Below, piece by piece: positions 23,501 to 31,548 of a stretch of 64,000 bases of DNA. Position 1 is the stretch's first letter, and every line of letters starts with the position of its first letter. Source of the stretch: Styela clava (Eukaryota; Chordata; Ascidiacea; Stolidobranchia; Styelidae); the NCBI RefSeq assembly GCF_964204865.1, contig NC_135254.1, forward strand, positions 7,011,001-7,075,000, in the 5' to 3' direction. Both the position numbers and the translations under genes were made by a program. The notes beneath the pieces were generated by a model. The model had not been told where the DNA came from. It searched no databases and worked only from the letters and a program-made list of their open reading frames with translations.

Positions 23501-26150
23501 AGACATAGTCATCACAGGCTAATAGAATTTGCATTCGATTTTTAGTTTTCTATGATGCCTATATTGCTAGCAGATATTCCCGACCAAAAAGATGGAAAGC
23601 CAAATAATAATTTAGACTGCCAAGCACATCATTTAACTTCGCTATTTGCCTCAGCTAGCCATAACACTAATCAATTCAGTGACATTAGTGATGCAACAAT
23701 ATGTCAAAAGATTTATCTGATTAATTTGATCACGAAACAACACAAAATGCGATTTATTGGTTACTCTCCGAATGTGACGCGGGCCACAGATAATGAAGCA
23801 GCGGGCCACATGTGGCCCGCGGGCCTGGGTTTGGACCACCCTGTTTTAAATACTCTATTTTTATTTCTTTTCAGTTCGAAATCACCAACAAAAAGAAAAA
23901 ATTTGTCTTCCGTTGACAAAAACCTTGTGCAGCAAGCTGTTAAGAAACTAATAGAATTGAAAAATACAATCGAATCAATAAAATCTCACAGGTGCATTTA
24001 TAACTATTTGGACTAGTGGTTTTGAATCTTTTGCTGGACCTTAATAAACATTCCAAACGCACAGAAAATGCTGTGCAATAGTTTAATTGTATGAACCAGC
24101 GTTTTTCAAACTGTATTCTGTGTAACAGTGCTGTTTCGTGAGCTTTTTATGAGTGTTTCGCAGGATAGGAATCAAAATTGGTTGCCATGGTAACCTTGTC
24201 AAAACATAATTAATTTATTTTCCAACAGGCAGACAGGCCTCGCTATCTAAACAGGGGGGCAAGCCTCGTGCTAGTATGGAAAGCATGTAGTTAATGTTAA
24301 CCGCTCAATATCGTTCACCCTCAGCAGGATTTTTCAAATCAATTTTTTAAGTCAAATTTACAGTAAACTTTCCAATCTTACCATAGGCTAAATTTTTTTG
24401 AAACCTCCCCAATGGATTGTTGGCTTAAGACTGGAAGCCTCCAAGTGATAAGTTGTGCAAGTTGATGCACAAAGTAAACCCACCACACAACTTTTGGTAC
24501 TGCAGTAGTATGTGTACCAGGTTAGGGTTGGGCCATAATTTTATTCTGATTTTCCTTATTTTAGTTCGGAATTCGGGGACTGTCTGTGTGAAATAGGTGA
24601 ATATACCCCTGTCCATAGGTTTCAGTCCCTTGTAAAATAGGCAAACATTAGATACATATTGGTACACATACTTCCGTAGCGCCAAATTTTTGATTATCAA
24701 TTTAACTTTCCAATTTTTGATGTAGAGCCTCCTTTACTTCTGAGCGAAACTTAATATGAGAGAATTATGAAATTAACTCACAAACTTTTACAGATTCTAC
24801 TCTAGTTCTGTGCTGCTATTATATGAAGGTGATCTATCGAGACAGTGGGAGGGAGAGCGAGGCGGTTGCAGTGAAGACAATGTTGTTATAACTGACAAGT
24901 AAGTAACGGGGGAAACAAGAGAAATGTTTTATGAATATCATGTATTGCACTTTGAACAAGATTCTAAACAAGACGGCATCGTTAAGTACAGAACGGTGTC
25001 TCAAATATTCATGTACCTCTTGTAATGTCAAAGCTTTAAGAGTCTGGCAACATTCACAGCAGATCCTGCGTTAAACGAAATTGGGTACTCCCGAAGTATG
25101 TGAATCAAGATGGCGGACACCGGAATGTAGTATGTGTACCAGGGTAGGGTTAGGGTATAATATCAGGTACAAATACTACAGGAGTCACTTGGCTAGTCCC
25201 CGAACTCGTAAAGAACTAGAATAATGAAGTTGGTCTAACCCTAACCCGGTACACATACCACGTTCCGGTGTTTGCCATCTTGGTTCACATACTTCTGGAG
25301 TACGGTACCTAATAATTTCGAATCAATTGCAATATAAGGTTTGTTTTAGACATCCCTATTACGAAAGTAACACAAAAACTTTCACAGGTTCTCCTCAAGT
25401 CCTGTTGAGATCCTTCATCAGAAACCTGGGGCCCATTCTTTCTCATTTTCCTATCTAGTGCAGAGATGGAAATACACAAAACATTTAAAGCATTCATCAG
25501 CACACCAGGTTGAAAGACATGATTCTAAAAGACATAGTTCTTATATGAAGGAAAGATGTCATAAAAATGATAAGTTTGCTCACAAATTTCACCATGACTT
25601 TCATCGTAAACAGTTTGAAAGCAGATCATGGCCTCCACGTTCTCGATCATCCGATAGGCCCCATACTCATAAAATATTTCATGAAAAAGATCATATAAAT
25701 TACAGATCTCATTGTCAAAAGGAACGTAGAAAAAACAATGAAAAATCTTCGCAAATGGATTGTAAAGAAACAAAGAAAAGGAATTCACATAAAACGAGTG
25801 AAAAATTGGAACAGTCACACAAACACAAACTACGCAACTCCGACTCTGCAAAACATCACAAAGAAAAGACAAAGTGTCATTTTCATGAGAAGCATTCTCA
25901 CAAACATCACGGTGATATGGATAGAATTCACAGTGAAAATGACAGTAAATTCACAGCTCACGAAGACCTTAAAAGGAAGCATTCTGATGTATTATCAAAT
26001 AGTACAGACATTATTGAAGTTAAAATGATCGATTTTGCCCATTATTGTTTCCATGACGATGAAATGCATCCTGGACCTGATGGGGGATTCATCTTCGGCT
26101 TAAATTGTCTGATAGGGCTATTGAATGAGATGCTGATGTCACCAAGTTGA
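11165..26150 (+). CDS. IP6K: Inositol hexakisphosphate kinase (IP6K), nine coding exons
   Basis: IP6Ks phosphorylate InsP6 to 5-InsP7, the main inositol pyrophosphate. Coding exons: 11165-11537, 16323-16494, 18610-18742, 19457-19597, 20821-21015, 22239-22363, 23875-23991, 24794-24898 and 25466-26150. They sum to 2046 nt with consistent phases, giving 681 residues. Family landmarks in order: the N-terminal block LLPFGHQVSGRASILCYDE; HNPW; the inositol-polyphosphate kinase signature PCVLDLKIGTR (residues 301-311); SGMQVY and NKYYG; FYSSSVLLLYEG (420-431); and MIDFAH (641-646) followed by PGPDGGFIFGL. Vertebrate IP6Ks are about 410-440 residues. The excess is a His/Lys-rich insert of ~186 residues just before MIDFAH. 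SSSVLLLYEG together with the IP6K-type N-terminus favours IP6K over IPMK or IP3K. Introns are full of MITEs. The start is the first ATG of the open frame; a second ATG is three codons later. Confidence 0.93.
11538..16322. other. IP6K intron 1
   Basis: The longest intron in the gene. It holds the M3-like MITE at 12051-12585, a truncated left end of the TGTTCCCTCTAA hAT-like family (14713-14845), and several hAT-type ends with TTTTCAACCTT or TTCTCAAACT (11785-11815, 14130-14165, 15725-15760 and 15935-16220, the last as a facing pair). I see no gene or RNA gene. The 16031 reading frame is made of this repeat. Confidence 0.6.
12051..12585. mobile_element. Diverged M3-like MITE in IP6K intron 1
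   Basis: The left end ATCGCATTTCCCGGCTAATA and right end (GTTAGCCAAAAGCTACGGTAT) keep the M3 inverted-repeat pattern with many changes. The internal CTGATTTAG...GTCTTATT...CGTCTTATTTGCCCGG blocks match other M3 copies. Confidence 0.6.
16323..16494 (+). CDS. IP6K: IP6K coding exon 2
   Basis: Acceptor TTTCTTCAG|GA and donor CAT|GTGAGT; phase 1 in, phase 2 out. The first residues (GLVTVSFIEDS) continue the N-lobe strand that follows KFTPQFRG, as in vertebrate IP6K (G-VVSV-F-D). The remainder is a variable linker. The frame stays open upstream to 16031, but that part is intronic hAT-type repeat. Confidence 0.82.
17915..18190. repeat. Dispersed repeat shared with 39.2 and 54.0 kb
   Basis: CTTATTTT...GTATTTTATTTTCATTTATCA, then GATAATTACGAGATTTTCAA and ACAAAATATGAA, recur at 39204-39440 and 53995-54220. 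The left side has a TCTTATTT motif and the right side TTTTTGGGGAAAATACGG. It is probably a decayed TA-target MITE related in style to M3. No coding content. Confidence 0.5.
18268..18472. mobile_element. M2-family MITE (reverse orientation), IP6K intron 2
   Basis: It matches the reverse complement of the copy at 104-292, including GTCTGTGTTAGCCAAGTGAA and a right end CCATATTGGTACACATACG. It lies ~140 bp before IP6K exon 3. Confidence 0.65.
18610..18742 (+). CDS. IP6K: IP6K coding exon 3
   Basis: Acceptor TTTACAG|AT and donor GAG|GTGAGT; phase 2 in, phase 0 out. It encodes a polar acidic linker (FPSITQKTTGNRNDENLF) between the N-lobe and the HNPW motif. This region is also long and disordered in other IP6Ks. 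The call rests on splice sites, matching phases and position more than on residue conservation. Confidence 0.7.
19457..19597 (+). CDS. IP6K: IP6K coding exon 4
   Basis: Acceptor CTTTTCAAG|GG and donor AAG|GTTTGT, phase 0 at both ends, 47 codons. It ends with GLHNPWNSKVLDDAWLKLK. The HNPW motif preceding the kinase core is diagnostic of the IP6K group. Confidence 0.85.
20160..20480. mobile_element. hAT-like MITE, IP6K intron 4
   Basis: The ends CAGACATGGGCAAAGTATGG and CCTTGCCCAACAACCCTGG form a short inverted repeat (GGGCAAAG/CTTGCCC). The interior GGCCCGCCTGATGCTGCCAC and GGCCCGCCACTGCC blocks recur at 50136-50400. No coding capacity. Confidence 0.55.
20821..21015 (+). CDS. IP6K: IP6K coding exon 5 (catalytic signature)
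   Basis: Acceptor TTTCATTAG|AT and donor CAG|GTAAAT, phase 0 at both ends, 65 codons. It carries FTLLENAVARYRRPCVLDLK and then IGTR. The P-x-x-x-D-x-K-x-G motif binds the inositol phosphate substrate in all IPK-family kinases. The exon ends at LSGMQ, the family's usual break before VYQ. Confidence 0.95.
21598..21910. repeat. ~20-bp minisatellite (CCCCATAGTCTTG units)
   Basis: About fifteen imperfect units built on ACCCCATAGTCTTGCGTG, varying around 18-21 bp, run head to tail in IP6K intron 5. They end where the TGTTCCCTCTAA MITE begins (21917). The variation between units suggests an old array. There are no dispersed copies elsewhere in the window. Confidence 0.85.
21917..22193. mobile_element. 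hAT-like MITE with TGTTCCCTCTAA ends, IP6K intron 5
   Basis: The inverted ends are TGTTCCCTCTAA (21921) and TTAGAGGGAACA (ending 22190). The interior is rich in TGTGCGCA motifs and GCGCGCACACACGC. A truncated relative is at 14713-14845. The element stops 46 bp before IP6K exon 6. Confidence 0.75.
22239..22363 (+). CDS. IP6K: IP6K coding exon 6
   Basis: Acceptor TTCAACAG|GT and donor CAAAG|GTATGT; phase 0 in, phase 2 out. It encodes VYHPDQEKFTYYNKYYGHNL and then TVSGFKSNLKHFF, matching the conserved NKYYG and GF..AL..F elements of IP6K. Confidence 0.93.
23366..23843. mobile_element. hAT MITE with perfect 8-bp target duplication, IP6K intron 6
   Basis: The inverted ends are CAGGGTGGTCCAA and TTGGACCACCCTG. 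The flanks TTTTAAAT (23358-23365) and TTTTAAAT (23844-23851) are a perfect 8-bp target site duplication, diagnostic of hAT insertion. GC-rich sub-terminal blocks (GCGGGCCAC) are inverted too. The 154-codon frame at 23552-24016 runs through it into IP6K exon 7 and is not a gene. Confidence 0.9.
23875..23991 (+). CDS. IP6K: IP6K coding exon 7
   Basis: Acceptor TTTCTTTTCAG|TT and donor CACAG|GTGCAT, phase 2 at both ends. It encodes a helix like the one before the SSLL motif in other members (KNLVQQAVKKLIELKNTIES). A hAT MITE ends only 31 bp before this exon, so the reading frame that continues upstream is MITE sequence. Confidence 0.9.
24495..24683. mobile_element. M2-family MITE, IP6K intron 7
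   Basis: Reverse orientation of the 104-292 copy. The ends GGTACTGCAGTAGTATGTGT and TTGGTACACATACTTCCGTA face each other, with the conserved GGGGACTGTCTGTGT block inside. Confidence 0.65.
24794..24898 (+). CDS. IP6K: IP6K coding exon 8 (SSxLL...YEG motif)
   Basis: Acceptor CTTTTACAG|AT and donor GACAA|GTAAGT, phase 2 at both ends. It encodes FYSSSVLLLYEGD, the second hallmark of the kinase core and part of the ATP site, then an acidic/basic linker. The donor is a near-consensus GTAAGT. Confidence 0.92.
25085..25308. mobile_element. M1-family MITE, IP6K intron 8
   Basis: A near-palindromic element: CCGAAGTATGTG.ATCAAGATGGCGGACACCGG at the left and CCGGTGTTTGCCATCTTGGT...CATACTTCTGG at the right. 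The interior has GTGTACCAGGGTAGGGTTAG and its complement. Relatives lie at 26308-26521, 28342-28540, 29313-29532, 46603-46836 and 61444-61676. Both arms carry AAGATGGCGG or a near match, which resembles the core recognised by the zinc-finger factor YY1. Confidence 0.75.
25466..26150 (+). CDS. IP6K: IP6K terminal exon with His/Lys-rich insert
   Basis: The frame required after exon 8 (phase 2) is reached only by splicing after GCAGAG at 25465. Splicing after the stronger-looking CTAG at 25458 shifts frame and hits a stop within about 20 codons. About 186 residues follow that are rich in His, Lys, Arg and Ser (for example HKFHHDFHRK, KHSHKHHGD). Then come the catalytic MIDFAH (Asp binds the metal ion), PGPDGGFIFGL and a stop at 26148-26150. 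The insert has no intron and no visible repeat unit. Confidence 0.88.
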
Positions 26151-26307
26151 TGGAATGGAGATGTCTCATTGTAGCGGCTTTTTGCACCACCAATTAGAAG
26201 CATGGTAATTAATAATATATGTACAGTAATTTTTCAAGCTAGGGCATGGCTCTTCAAGTCCAAATGATCAAAGTAAAGATATAGAGTTTGACCATTGTAA
26301 AAGTTTA

Positions 26308-26521
26308 GGTACTGTGAACCAAGATGGCAGACATCGGAACGTAGTATGTGTACCAGGTTAGGGTTAGGCCATAATTCCAAGTAAAAACACTACGGGGGTC
26401 ACTTGGCTAGTTCCCGAACTAAAATATAGAAAGTTGGAACAAAATTATGGCCTGATCCAAACCTGGTACACTTACTACGTTTCGGTGTCTGCCATTTCGG
26501 TTCACATACTTCGGGAGTACC
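26308..26521. mobile_element. M1-family MITE
   Basis: The left arm has GTGAACCAAGATGGCAGAC, the right arm GTCTGCCATTTCGGTTCACA, with GGTTAGGGTTAGGCCATAAT inside. It lies ~160 bp past the IP6K stop codon. Confidence 0.7.
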
Positions 26522-28341
26522 AAAGTTTATGTGTAAGCCAACATATAAAAACCAAAGAGGCAATACAGGCAAGGAAACTACGATTATTGATTTCATGTCA
26601 CTTGGACATAATTTGGCGCAAGAACTAAATTAGTTTACGTCGCATTTAAGGTCTTCAAAAAATTTACATTTTTGTAATTGTTCGGTTCAAATTGTCAAAT
26701 CTGAGAATGAACATACAACATGACCTAAAATTAAAACTAGAACGGTTACAGCTTTGAAATCCGGACCAAAAGATGGCCCCTGGTTTATAATGGCAGAGGA
26801 TCGAAAACAAAATTTTTTCGAGATGTGACATAAGGTTTCATTGCTGCGATATATATATATGAATATTCTATTATGTAGCAAATCCTGGGCATTGTACAAT
26901 TGCTTTCTGAACAATATGCAAAAATGTTTTCCAAATATTCTGAGTAAGAGTTCATATTGTAGGGGCAAAGGGTAAAAGTAGATATAATACTTCATGCAAA
27001 TTGTTAGCATGTGAAATGGGATTTTTTGTATTTTCTGGCTAACGATAAATATAAAACTTTACATATGGTTAGGGCAAAGTTTCCCAAACTGTGTGTTCGC
27101 TGAGTTTCTCCTGAGTGTTACACGGAAACGGGATCGATATTGCAACCGCATTGTTTGCCATGGCGATCTTGGTCGTACTTTGTCGCCTCTGGGTCGTTGA
27201 TTTGAAAAAGGCTGGGTTAGAGTAACCATGTGAAGTGAAATTGTGTTATTGTCTGCTATTTTCGGGGAGGGGATGGATAGAATACACTATGAGACACCAC
27301 ATTTTTGAGACACGCCCTGAATATTTGTGCTTTTATAGGATAATTCAAAGCTGCTCATTGTGCTAATGGACCAATGTACAAAACTAATGTTACTGTCATA
27401 TTGTGGTCACACTGATCCTTTTTGCTAAAATGTGCCCTTTTCCATACTTTCTGATTATTCCGAATCTGACAATTTTACTAATTTTTTTTAAATTTTTTAT
27501 TTACAATAATTTTTACACCACAAATTTTGTCGCACTTTACTCGTTTATGTTTTATAAATATATATTGATGCTTGTTAGAATATATATTTGTATTTTTTTT
27601 TATGTAGCACTTTGCAGTTTCACTCTAAAGTAGGCTCTTGACACATAGCACATAGTAAACCTCGTTATAATTACCATCTGATTTTTGAAACTGACAACTT
27701 TACCCCATCCAAGATGGAGTTACTGAATCACAAGCCAAGCCTATAATATTTACCGGTAATTAAACACAATGGTACCGACTGGTAACGACCCCGATTCGAA
27801 CTTCCAGTTTCTGCATCACTGATATTGATCAACTTTTTTACACAGCCTCATAATTCATGGATCAAGTTGTTGGTATTGGCTAAATATTGAATCTTCGCTT
27901 CTTAATTGTGATGGATTTGAAAAATTAGTGTTGTTTTTGAGCAAGTTTCTATGCACTGTAACAGTATGTTCCCCAGCTTTTTATTTTAGGTGGGAGTGTT
28001 TCAAAATTTAGGGGGTGTAGATATTTTGTTGTTAGTGATAAAACTATTTGTAATGTATAAAAATGTATTATGTATTTGAATATTCATCCTCACCGGCATA
28101 TGAGTCAATTTCTGAATATACAAAATTACTGGAAATTACTGGCTGTACTTCTCCTCCTGGGATAAATTCCCATTTTCAACTTGAATGTGTTTTTTGTTGA
28201 ACATGAACCATATTTTAATACCTTCGATATTTCATATTTGAAAATATTGTTGGAATTTTTTTCGAAATAGTGAGTTATTCTTAGCCATCAACGACTACTG
28301 CAGTCCATATTTTTCCAGAGCTCTGCAAGCATTTTATTGGG

Positions 28342-28540
28342 CGCTCCCGAAGTAGGTGAACCAAGATGGCGGACACTGGGAAGTAGTATGTGTACCAGGT
28401 TAGAGTTAGATAATAATTTCAGGTCCAAATACTACGGGAGTCACTTGGCTAGTCCCTGAACTTGTATAATAAAACTAAAATAAGGAAAATTGGAATAAAA
28501 TTATATGATCCTGACTACGAGCTGGTGTTCGCCATCTTTC
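28342..28540. mobile_element. M1-family MITE, right end eroded
   Basis: A left arm GCTCCCGAAGTAGGTGAACC followed by AAGATGGCGGACAC. The right arm is recognisable only to GGTGTTCGCCATCTT before diverging. Confidence 0.65.
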
Positions 28541-29312
28541 CCTAGAATTACCGCAAAATGAGAAAAGCTGTGCTTGTTTCCCCATCAGCGAGTTTTTGAA
28601 ATCGTGGCGTTGCTTTACAGTTTTTAGCCAGTGATACTTCCCAGTTCCCACGTATACCCTTACCACTGCACACACATCAATACAAAATAAACAATAAAAT
28701 TTAGTAGAAAATAAAATTAGCTTTGGGTTGCGACCCAAAGGTTGGGAAACACTGCCTCAGAGTAGAGTGTTTTGTTTAGCTTTTGTTCGTTTATTTTTGT
28801 CAAATTTTGCTATTTTAATAATACTGGACTTTTGTGTCAATCTACTTCTCACTGATACTCCGTCCTGACGATTTTTAAAAGCCAAGAACGAAGCAAAAAG
28901 CACGTTTTTCATTCACCTGTCTGCGGGTATACCAGGTCGAAATCATCCAAAATTTTTGCAAAAACTAGTTGCGAGCAAGAATTAGCTTCGATCAAAATTT
29001 TCGTTTTTCGATTAAAAAATCTCTTTTTGATTTCAAAAAGCTAGAAACTGAGCTAAAATCGTTTTTATCATTTATATTAATATTGTTTTCTTTGGAAACA
29101 TCGGGCCATTTTATTTTATAGAGCGGTGAAACCACAAACTGTTGACCTCTTTTCCTGATCTAGATCTTTTTGGTCAAAAATTTTTGCCCAAACTTAAATA
29201 AGCAAGAAATACATTTCAGGCACACTGGGTGATTTATTTTCTGAAAAATAAAATAATTATGTTTAAACCAATTCCAGACATTTGTTTCATCATCTGTTTA
29301 TTGGATAGAAAT

Positions 29313-29532
29313 GTAGTATGTGAACCAAGATGGCGGACGCCGGAAGATAGTGTGTGTACCAGGTTAGGGTTGGGCCATAATTTCAGATACAATTACAATG
29401 GGAGTCACTTGACTAGTCCCCAAACTCGTAATAAAATTAAAATAAGGTAAATTTGAATAAAATTATGGCAATTTCTAATCTGATATACTATGTTCCGGTG
29501 TCCGCCATCTTGGTTCACATACTTCCAGAGCA
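29313..29532. mobile_element. M1-family MITE
   Basis: A left arm with GTGAACCAAGATGGCGGACG and a right arm with TCCGCCATCTTGGTTCACAT, with GGTTAGGGTTGGGCCATAAT between. Well-preserved inverted ends. Confidence 0.72.
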
Positions 29533-30424
29533 CGGGAATGTAATTATGAACCGTTTTGCTGAATTTGTATTTTTTTGGAGAAAGAAAATTTTCTTTGTCG
29601 AATTCTTATTGAAGAAAATATACTTTTGATGTTGATCGTAAAATAAAATTCTTGTGTAGGAGTGATTCGATGTGCTTTGAGATTTCGGGAGAATTCTTGA
29701 GAGCACTTTTATATGACTCTTGTCCCCCATATCCATGTATTGTAAGCATTGCTCCCATTTTTTTTATACGATTCGACTATCCATTTTTTTATACGATTCG
29801 ACAAAAGATATCAGTCGAATCACCTGCCCGACCGTCCTGAAAAAGATCTTAATTTAAGTCTAATATTTATGTCTCTGTTTGCTGTGTGAACCGAAATTAA
29901 AATTTTTCTCCAATTCTACTAGCAAGGTTCACAGACCAACCTTGCTGACGTAAAGCGCCATCTCCAATATCTATATGACTTTTGGTAAAATACATCTTGT
30001 TTATGTTTTCACATGGCCACCCCTAATAATATGGGCAAGTGAGGCTTATGGCAAGTGTGGAATTATTCTTAATTTTGTTTCGTAGCTCTCGTATTGCATA
30101 TCAAACATTCAGGGCCAAATCCATTTTTTCTAATTTCATTTTTTGATTCCATCTTTTAAAAAATAATTTTTTAAAAAACAAATATTACTTTTATTTTTGA
30201 GATTATGACGCTTCGTCAACGAATGTTTATATTTCTGCTTTCCAGTTTTTTAGAAGCACTATTTTTGTTTTCTATTTCTTTCACACATTTTGTTTTTCAC
30301 TTGATTATAACTTTGGACAAATTTTACTTACACTTATGATTTATCACATATATATATATAGCTATGAACATTTGGATGAAGTTTTATGATATTTTTATCG
30401 CTGGGTATGAAATGATCTACTTCT

Positions 30425-30625
30425 GGGCAGTTGGCGCATCTTGCTAAGTGTAAGGAATACACTCCATCGCACCGCTGATTACACTGCGTGGGTACGCAAA
30501 TTCAAGTCACGTGAGGGATAATTATTATTATTAATTAAGGATCGCGTCGTTGGGTGGTTCACGTAACCGCTGGTCCACGTTAAGTCTATGCATCTGAAAC
30601 AAATAACTGGCTCACTAATCCCATA
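30425..30625. repeat. Degenerate tRNA-like SINE
   Basis: GGAATACACTCCATCGCACC, CTGATTACACTGCGTGGGTA and CACGTGAGGGATAATTATTA parallel the SINE at 6780-6880 (GGAATACGCTCGCCACCGTA, CTGATTACTCTGCGTGGGTT). The B-box position here reads AATTCAAGTCA, a damaged GGTTCGAATCC. No intact tRNA cloverleaf. Confidence 0.45.
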
Positions 30626-30633
30626 CTTTACAT

Positions 30634-31537
30634 CAGTGTGGTCCAAGGTTGATGGCCTCGCGGGCCACACTATTATTGGACACGTTTAGTGGCCATAACG
30701 ATCGTTTCAATATTATGTTGTTCTTGTTCTTTGACACGTTTTTAAAAAATCGCTTTTCTCTTCGAATACTGGACCAATTGCTTTGAAATTTTCAGTGGTT
30801 AAAGATTAATTTCCTCGCTAGAAGGCTATTACTTTTATTTATTTCAAAATTTTGCGTGAATTCTATGAAATTTGATATTTTGTCTAAAATTTTGCTGTAT
30901 TATTTTTTATCCATGGGAACACGGATTTTAGTCAGTGTCATGACTGGCTGTACGTTTTGATTCTGCAAAATTCTTGCTACTGGAAATTCAGAACTTTTTT
31001 GAGGGTACCGGTAGCGTCAAAGGTACCGGTAAAGACTGATTCGCTCTGGTCTAACGTGTCCATATATTTGTGCGTAGCTCTCTTGTTTTTGATGTGTTCG
31101 CGGGCCACAAGAGTGTAACTTATAAATAACTGCAGATTGATTGAATACCGAATTTTACCAAATTTGAGTTAAGGAGGGTAATTACCCAGCAGGAATTATA
31201 TTGTCCGGCCATAACATTAATATTTGGTTATCAGGCATAGCCAACCTAGGGTAATAGATTCCTTCGATTTTCAGTTATTTATGAAGCCTATTTTGCTAGC
31301 GTATATTCCCGACCCAAAAGATAGAAAGCCAGTTAACAATTTAGACTAGCCAAGCGCATTATTCAACTTCGCTGGTTGCCACAGCTAGCCATAACACAGT
31401 CAATTCAGTGACATTAGTGATGTAACAAATTATCAAAAAAAAATTCTGGTTATTTTCATGACGAAACATCACCAAATTTTGTTTTGTTCGATTTTTTTGT
31501 TTACGCTCCGCAATGGCGATGGGTTTGGACCACCCTG
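30634..31537. mobile_element. hAT element with 8-bp target duplication
   Basis: The ends CAGTGTGGTCCAAGG and TTTGGACCACCCTG match the family at 23366-23843. Flanks CTTTACAT (30626-30633) and CCTTACAT (31538-31545) are an 8-bp target duplication with one change. It is ~0.9 kb, with internal CGCGGGCCACA blocks and no transposase frame. A stretch near 31250-31400 parallels 23540-23660 of the smaller copy. Confidence 0.82.
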
Positions 31538-31548
31538 CCTTACATATA

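Larger units (their letters stand above)
26151..30633. other. Downstream of IP6K: MITE-rich, no gene
   Basis: IP6K's 3' untranslated region must start here, but no clear AATAAA is close to the stop. M1 MITEs lie at 26308-26521, 28342-28540 (right end eroded) and 29313-29532. hAT-like ends include 27080-27110 (GTTTCCCAAACTGTG) and 28735-28760. A degenerate tRNA-like SINE is at about 30425-30625. Remaining frames are short and unrecognised. Confidence 0.55.

Noticed and set aside
23552..24016. 154-codon reading frame
   Set aside because: Its first ~290 bp are hAT MITE sequence with proven target duplication. Only 23875-23991 is coding, as IP6K exon 7.
25140..25160. Telomere-like TTAGGG repeats
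   Set aside because: Only one or two TTAGGG-like units, always inside M1 or M2 MITEs.
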